Assembly (NCBI GenBank): GCA_963701385.1
Contig: CAVOZW010000014.1
Coordinates: 248,001 to 312,000 of the forward strand
Direction: 5' to 3'
Length of the DNA: 64,000 bases
Source: B30-G6 sp963701385
GTDB lineage: Bacteria; Desulfobacterota; Desulfobacteria; Desulfobacterales; B30-G6
Part shown: piece by piece, positions 62,194-64,000 of the stretch
Numbering within the stretch: the first letter of the stretch is position 1
How the letters are laid out: the number at the start of each line of letters is the position of its first letter
Translations under genes and position numbers: made by a program
The notes under the pieces: model-generated
The model's database searches: none
The model's input: the letters and a program-made list of their open reading frames with translations, nothing else
Told to the model about the DNA's origin: nothing

Positions 62194-64000
62194 AATGCTG
62201 TTGCTGCTGCTGGTTGGATTCTGCGGTCAGACCGCTGCGGCGACGCTTTCTGACACCCCATCCGAGAATTCACTGATATCGGATATCAGGATCGAGATCA
62301 ACGATTTCTACGGAAGCCGGGAGCACTGGATCGATATGGTGCAGTCCATTGCGTCGTCCTATATCCGGAAGAATGCTCCATTCTCAGGCTTCGAAGTGGA
62401 TCGTCTGGTTACGGCACTGAAGTCATGCCGAAGATTTCGATTGATTCATCTGGATACCGAAATGACAGAAACCGGCCTGACACTTCTTATCGCCGTGACG
62501 CCTTTCAGACGAATCAAGGATATCCGGATTCGTGGAAAATATCCGCTGTTTGAAAAACAGATCATCAACGCCATGACCCTATATCCCGGAGATGCCTATG
62601 TCGTGGAAGAGGTCGGCAAGCAATCACAGTTGATTGCCGAACGATATCGCCGGTATGGCTATATTGACCCGCAGGTCAAGATCGAAAGCGTTCAGGACCG
62701 CGAAGACGATCATTATTTTCTTGATGTTTTGATTGAAAAAGGCCGACCCTATCGATTACGGCGCTTCGAAATGACGGGCAATACGGCTTTCCAAACGTCC
62801 CAGCTGAGATGGAAAATGAAATCCGTGCGAAGGGCAAACAAAATTTTTTCGGAAAAAAATTTTTTAGCGGATCTGGATAAATTAACGACCTTTTACAGGG
62901 CTCAACACTTTCCGGATGTGAGGGTCGAACACCAACTGAACCTGAAACCAGAAACAGGAGACGTCGAGGTCCGGATCGTCGTCAACGAAGGCGATCGATA
63001 CGATGTTTCATTTGCCGGAAATACGGCGTTTGGAAACCGTGCCCTAAAAAAGGAACTTGATCTTTTTAAGTCAGGAAACCGGCGCGGAACGGGTTTGAGA
63101 AAAAGCATCCGCAACATAACCGAAAAATACCACAACGCAGGCTATGCCGAGGTGACCGTCAAGGTGGAAACCGAGGAATTAAAGGATAAAAATATCTCCG
63201 TCCGAAGTCTTCGTATCATCATTGATGAGGGCATACGTTCCATTGTTCGGAAAATCGGTATCAGCGGTAACACGGTCTTTAGCGAGGAGGAATTGAAAAA
63301 ACACATGTTGACCCGTCTTCCGGGCTGGATACATGACGGTGAATATGTAGCCGAAAGGTTTGAAGAAGATATTCTGGCGATCGAAAATCTGTATCAGAAA
63401 AATGGATATTTGAATGTCGACCTACAAAGAACACTCGACCTTTCTTCTGACCGGGCGGACATCGTGATCGATCTGAAAATAAATGAAGGGATCCAGAATT
63501 TGGTAACCCAAGTGGAACTGCAAGGATTGACGGCAATGACGGAGGGGGCGGTCAAAAATGCGATCCAGCTTCAAGCGGGCAAGCCCTTTGGCCGGAGCAA
63601 GCTCAAAAACGATGAAAAACGAATTGCGGCCATGGTTTCCGAAAAGGGCTACCCCTATGTTCAGGTAACAGGGGATGCAACATTCAATGAGCAACAGACG
63701 CAATCAGAGGTGGTCTTTACGGTGCGTCAGAACACATATGTGGAGAGAGGCAGGACCTTTTATGCTGGAAATTTTCGCACCAAGGAGAAAATGCTCGATC
63801 AGGAACTGACCATGAAACCGGGTGATCCTTTTTCCTTGAAAAAGATGCTCGATGAGCAGCAAAACATCCGCTCCATGAATATCTTCCGATCCGTGGCGTT
63901 CAATCCCGTGGGTATCAGGGAGGAGGCGGCGTCGATCCCGCTCTTCACAGAGGTGGAAGAAGAAAAGCCGTTCTACTTCGAGGCAACGGGCGGGTATGCG
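62150..64000 (+). CDS. Omp85-family outer-membrane protein (BamA/TamA-like) with about seven POTRA domains, cut by window end
   Basis: At least 617 codons are open to the window end. GTG 62150 (or 62153) is chosen: GAAGGGA lies about seven bases before and the product begins VVKLFSGLSSVCFSKMLLLL, a basic then hydrophobic signal ending TAAA. ATG 62195 would lack the basic part. The mature part is a string of POTRA-like units, each ending in E-G: units begin near SDIRIEIND, KDIRIRGKYP, RRFEMTGNTAF, VSFAGNTAFG, RKIGISGNTVF, TQVELQGLTAM and RTFYAGNFRTK. It then enters the barrel (FYFEATGGYA). BamA has five POTRAs and TamA three, so seven is unusual. The TamB-like gene just upstream suggests a TamAB-type pair. 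Confidence 0.9.
   Translation, partial: MVKLFSGLSSVCFSKMLLLLLVGFCGQTAAATLSDTPSENSLISDIRIEINDFYGSREHWIDMVQSIASSYIRKNAPFSGFEVDRLVTALKSCRRFRLIHLDTEMTETGLTLLIAVTPFRRIKDIRIRGKYPLFEKQIINAMTLYPGDAYVVEEVGKQSQLIAERYRRYGYIDPQVKIESVQDREDDHYFLDVLIEKGRPYRLRRFEMTGNTAFQTSQLRWKMKSVRRANKIFSEKNFLADLDKLTTFYRAQHFPDVRVEHQLNLKPETGDVEVRIVVNEGDRYDVSFAGNTAFGNRALKKELDLFKSGNRRGTGLRKSIRNITEKYHNAGYAEVTVKVETEELKDKNISVRSLRIIIDEGIRSIVRKIGISGNTVFSEEELKKHMLTRLPGWIHDGEYVAERFEEDILAIENLYQKNGYLNVDLQRTLDLSSDRADIVIDLKINEGIQNLVTQVELQGLTAMTEGAVKNAIQLQAGKPFGRSKLKNDEKRIAAMVSEKGYPYVQVTGDATFNEQQTQSEVVFTVRQNTYVERGRTFYAGNFRTKEKMLDQELTMKPGDPFSLKKMLDEQQNIRSMNIFRSVAFNPVGIREEAASIPLFTEVEEEKPFYFEATGGYA

Noticed and set aside
1..64000. CRISPR array, rRNA, tRNA, prophage or integrase
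   Set aside because: No regularly spaced repeat array, no rRNA or tRNA signature and no phage or integrase gene was seen in either strand.

Overview
The window looks like a chromosomal piece of a strictly anaerobic, sulfate-reducer-like deltaproteobacterium (Desulfobacterales type). This is inferred from gene content, not from a marker gene. The content includes a selenocysteine-containing SelD, a very large fused BcrA/BadF-type dehydratase activase, an ADP-forming acyl-CoA synthetase, a tungsten aldehyde oxidoreductase remnant, molybdate transport and storage genes, and two LIV-type transporters, one of them tied to an acyl-CoA ligase. No rRNA, tRNA or CRISPR array was seen.

Layout. 1-9.6 kb: acyl-CoA metabolism genes, a GAF/SpoIIE phosphatase and a GIY-YIG protein, mixed with an unusual run of genes broken by frameshifts (acyl-CoA synthetase, transglutaminase-like, acyltransferase tail, two lipoproteins, glycerophosphodiesterase). 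10-16 kb: a MacAB-like exporter operon and a MOT1 molybdate transporter. 16-19.5 kb: a truncated molybdenum storage gene, an HDAC-family deacetylase paired with a GNAT acetyltransferase, and a transglutaminase-like lipoprotein. 19.9-23.5 kb: MFS transporter, BKACE enzyme and 3-hydroxyacid dehydrogenase. 23.7-29 kb: small enzymes, two MFS genes (one a deletion remnant) and a graveyard of gene fragments and repeats. 29.2-33.5 kb: the 1443-residue activase. 33.8-36.6 kb: alcohol dehydrogenase, Dabb protein and HD protein. 36.7-43.1 kb: six-gene LIV transporter plus acyl-CoA ligase operon. 43.3-48.3 kb: selD, cyclophilin, rfbA, dnaK. 48.6-53.8 kb: a second complete LIV operon. 54.2-64 kb: an envelope cluster (DUF3124, CorA, MscS, TamB, an Omp85 protein cut by the window end).

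The most novel material is mobile. A short element carries a degenerate S23-type four-helix-bundle gene between two terminal hairpins. Two copies (16187-16594 and 19602-19937) are each flanked by their own 7-bp direct repeat, which indicates real transposition. Both copies have internal deletions, a third degraded copy lies at 25361-25572, and isolated ends occur elsewhere. A separate 145-bp MITE (29065-29209) with 18-bp inverted ends and a 4-bp target duplication has moved the stop codon of the giant activase. A third family of about 100-bp repeats sits beside gene fragments.

Several frame breaks, including ones in the conserved selD and cyclophilin genes, could be sequence errors rather than decay. 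Starts were chosen from ribosome-binding sites and family alignment from memory; no database search was possible.
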